A stretch of 7,151 bases of DNA from Planctomycetota bacterium (GTDB lineage: Bacteria > Planctomycetota > Phycisphaerae > Sedimentisphaerales > Anaerobacaceae): positions 1-7,151 of the forward strand of contig JAGLNB010000281.1 in the NCBI GenBank assembly GCA_023139715.1, given 5' to 3'. Below are positions 5,872-7,151 of the stretch, in pieces. Position numbers and translations under genes: made by a program. Position 1 is the stretch's first letter. The number at the start of each line of letters is the position of its first letter. Below the pieces are notes generated by a model, which did not search any database, had not been told where the DNA came from, and worked only from the letters and a program-made list of their open reading frames with translations.

Positions 5872-6881
5872 GTTTTTTTGTTTAGTTTGTTGAGTAATTT
5901 TTCTGCATGGTCATCAATGTTATCAGGCAGGCCATGAGACATCTGGCTGCAATTTCTGCAAACTAAATGACTTTTCCGTTTTTTCATTAAAAACATTTCC
6001 TGATACTTTCTTAATTCTTTCCCATTCCATATATCTTTTACTTTCTGAGTTTTTGTGTTGCCGATGATGAGCTTTCTCGACCAATCAAGAAAGCATGTGC
6101 TTGCCGAACCATCTGAATTTATCGAAAAAGAATAAAAAACATAAGGACAAACTTGAATTTCTTTTATCGGTTGTCCATATAGACCAAGCTCTTGATTAAC
6201 TTCAACGCCCTTAATCTCAAATTCAGGCCAACATGCCATGATGTGCTCAATATATACCCCATCTGCAATATCTCCGAATATCTCGTAGAACTTTTTTTTA
6301 TCATCTTCCGAGAGTATATCGCCATTTATCTTTACAACGATCTCACATTCTTTTTTATTTTCGTACAAATGGCTGATATTCTCGACAAGCTTTTCAAAAT
6401 CAATTTTGCACTTAGAAAATTCCCAGTATTGCTGAGCATTAATGCCTTCGATAGAGATATTCATCCTATCAAGTCCTGCCGCGATTAGCTCAGTATTTTT
6501 CTTTGGGTTCAGCAAGACGGCATTCGTTGTTGTATCTATTCGTTTGACGCATCTTTTTTCTTTTGCATATCTGACCATTTCGGCTATTTTAGGGTTAAGA
6601 AGCGGCTCGCCGTCTTTGTAAAGCCGTAACACTTTAATGGGTTTGTCAAATTCGCAGATATCATCAATAATCTTTTTATAGAGATTAAAATCCATTATCC
6701 CATGGTTTCTCCCCAGTGTTTTTTTCATAAGCGCTCTGTCGCCGGTTGGACAAAACTTACACTGAAAATTACAAGTATCCGCAGGATCCACATTGATGAT
6801 AAAAGGAACACTTAAAGGAATAACTGTTTCAAGTTTAGTCCTGTCTATTAAATCAATTCTCGGCTTAATCTGTGCTTTCAT
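5868..6881 (-). CDS. Radical SAM protein with SPASM-like C-terminal iron-sulfur domain
   Basis: A 337-residue cytoplasmic radical SAM enzyme. The cluster-binding CX3CX2C motif is C37, C41, C44 (DTCNFQCKFCPTGD), followed by the SAM-binding GEP motif at 91-93. The C-terminal part holds C245, C263, C308 and C311, with an 'INSDGSASTC' turn typical of SPASM/Twitch domains. These four cysteines could ligate one auxiliary 4Fe-4S cluster, fewer than the seven of a full SPASM domain. There is no signal peptide or membrane segment. Proteins with the 'CNFxCxFCPTGD' signature occur in glycan loci, but I know of no assigned reaction. By position, between a sugar SDR and a C-methyltransferase, it may modify a nucleotide sugar or a precursor; this is inference. 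No strong Shine-Dalgarno sequence precedes the ATG, which lies within the end of the SDR gene. The stop codon overlaps the next start as ATGA. Confidence 0.9.
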   Translation of the reverse strand: MKAQIKPRIDLIDRTKLETVIPLSVPFIINVDPADTCNFQCKFCPTGDRALMKKTLGRNHGIMDFNLYKKIIDDICEFDKPIKVLRLYKDGEPLLNPKIAEMVRYAKEKRCVKRIDTTTNAVLLNPKKNTELIAAGLDRMNISIEGINAQQYWEFSKCKIDFEKLVENISHLYENKKECEIVVKINGDILSEDDKKKFYEIFGDIADGVYIEHIMACWPEFEIKGVEVNQELGLYGQPIKEIQVCPYVFYSFSINSDGSASTCFLDWSRKLIIGNTKTQKVKDIWNGKELRKYQEMFLMKKRKSHLVCRNCSQMSHGLPDNIDDHAEKLLNKLNKKT

Positions 6882-7151
6882 TTTCTAACTCTAAAATATT
6901 TTTTAATTTTTCATTATCGCCCCAAAATTCCATTGGCTCATAATCAAGATAGGGATGGTAACCTAAATTCAATTTTATGTCCAACTTATTTTCTTTAATA
7001 TAATTCTCAACCAGTTTTTTAATTGTAATACCTTCTCCGCTGCAGCAGTTTATAATTCCAGTAATCTTTTTTTGTGTTGCAATATTCACAATATATTCAG
7101 CCACCTTTTTAACCGGTAAATAGTCGCGGATCTGTTCTCCACCGGACATAT
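6865..7151 (-). CDS. Extended SDR nucleotide-sugar epimerase/dehydratase, C-terminal fragment (5' end outside window)
   Basis: This is the last ~95 residues of an NAD(P)-dependent sugar epimerase/dehydratase. The frame is open to the window edge. The Met at 7149 is almost certainly internal, because the residues after it (SGGEQIRDYLPVKKVAEYIV) match the stretch near the C-terminal third of extended SDRs, where a G-G-x-Q-x-R-D-Y/F motif is followed by a 'V-x-x-V-A' helix contacting the nucleotide sugar. Further matches are the 'GIINCCSGEGITIKKL' segment (usually N-x-G-x-G) and a late 'DYEPMEFWGDNEKL' segment typical of polysaccharide-locus members. The Rossmann GxxGxxG and YxxxK catalytic motifs lie outside the window, so the reaction (epimerase, dehydratase or reductase) cannot be named. 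The stop codon lies inside the next gene, a 17-base overlap, so the two are probably translationally coupled. Family assignment is firm; substrate is unknown. Confidence 0.85.
   Translation of the reverse strand, partial: MSGGEQIRDYLPVKKVAEYIVNIATQKKITGIINCCSGEGITIKKLVENYIKENKLDIKLNLGYHPYLDYEPMEFWGDNEKLKNILELENESTD

Noticed and set aside
5872..5878. Another seven-A run on the coding strand near the end of the radical SAM gene, considered as a second slippage site
   Set aside because: The radical SAM frame ends normally just after it with an ATGA overlap and nothing homologous continues in another frame, so there is no sign of slippage there.
6192..6488. Open frame of 98 codons on the plus strand
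   Set aside because: It is antisense to the radical SAM gene, whose motifs run through the whole stretch; its translation shows no recognisable domain and low complexity.
1..7151. Possible mobile elements, CRISPR arrays, tRNA genes or intrinsic terminators
   Set aside because: No transposase, terminal inverted repeats, direct-repeat array, cloverleaf or GC-rich hairpin with T run was found on reading through the sequence; short AT-rich repeats are at background level.

Overview
The window is the interior of a surface-polysaccharide (O-antigen, capsule or exopolysaccharide type) biosynthesis locus. All eight recognisable genes lie on the minus strand, so transcription runs from position 7151 towards 1. 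The DNA is AT-rich and the genes are tightly packed. Start regions are mixed: some have a clear Shine-Dalgarno (SD) sequence and others have none and rely on overlap with the previous gene. This indicates a bacterium. The phylum cannot be fixed from the sequence. There is no tRNA, rRNA, IS element, CRISPR array, or convincing promoter or terminator, and no gene-free stretch above 300 bases; the longest gap is 78 bases (3181-3258).

Order of transcription: (1) the C-terminal end of an extended short-chain dehydrogenase/reductase (SDR) of the sugar epimerase/dehydratase type, cut by the right window edge; (2) a radical SAM protein with a C-terminal SPASM-like cysteine cluster; (3) a three-domain methyltransferase of the zinc-binding sugar C-methyltransferase type, broken near its 3' end by a -1 frameshift at a run of seven A; (4) a GT4-family glycosyltransferase with a roughly 95-residue C-terminal extension; (5) a second three-domain methyltransferase of the same architecture; (6) a CmcI/cephalosporin-hydroxylase-family protein, probably an O-methyltransferase; (7) a GT2-family glycosyltransferase; (8) the N-terminal part of an FkbM-family methyltransferase, cut by the left window edge.

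Genes 1 to 3 are joined by overlaps (17 bases and an ATGA overlap). They probably form a translationally coupled module that makes an unusual nucleotide sugar, perhaps one with a branched methyl carbon. The two glycosyltransferases would add sugars to the growing glycan. The CmcI-like and FkbM proteins would O-methylate sugar hydroxyls. Four methyltransferases from three families in about 7 kb suggests a heavily methylated glycan. This assignment rests on family membership and gene context; no substrate can be read from the sequence.

The two most useful observations are the displaced but intact C-terminal reading frame of gene 3 (4652-4783) and the coupled SDR, radical SAM and C-methyltransferase trio. 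I found no evidence of a wholly new type of system.
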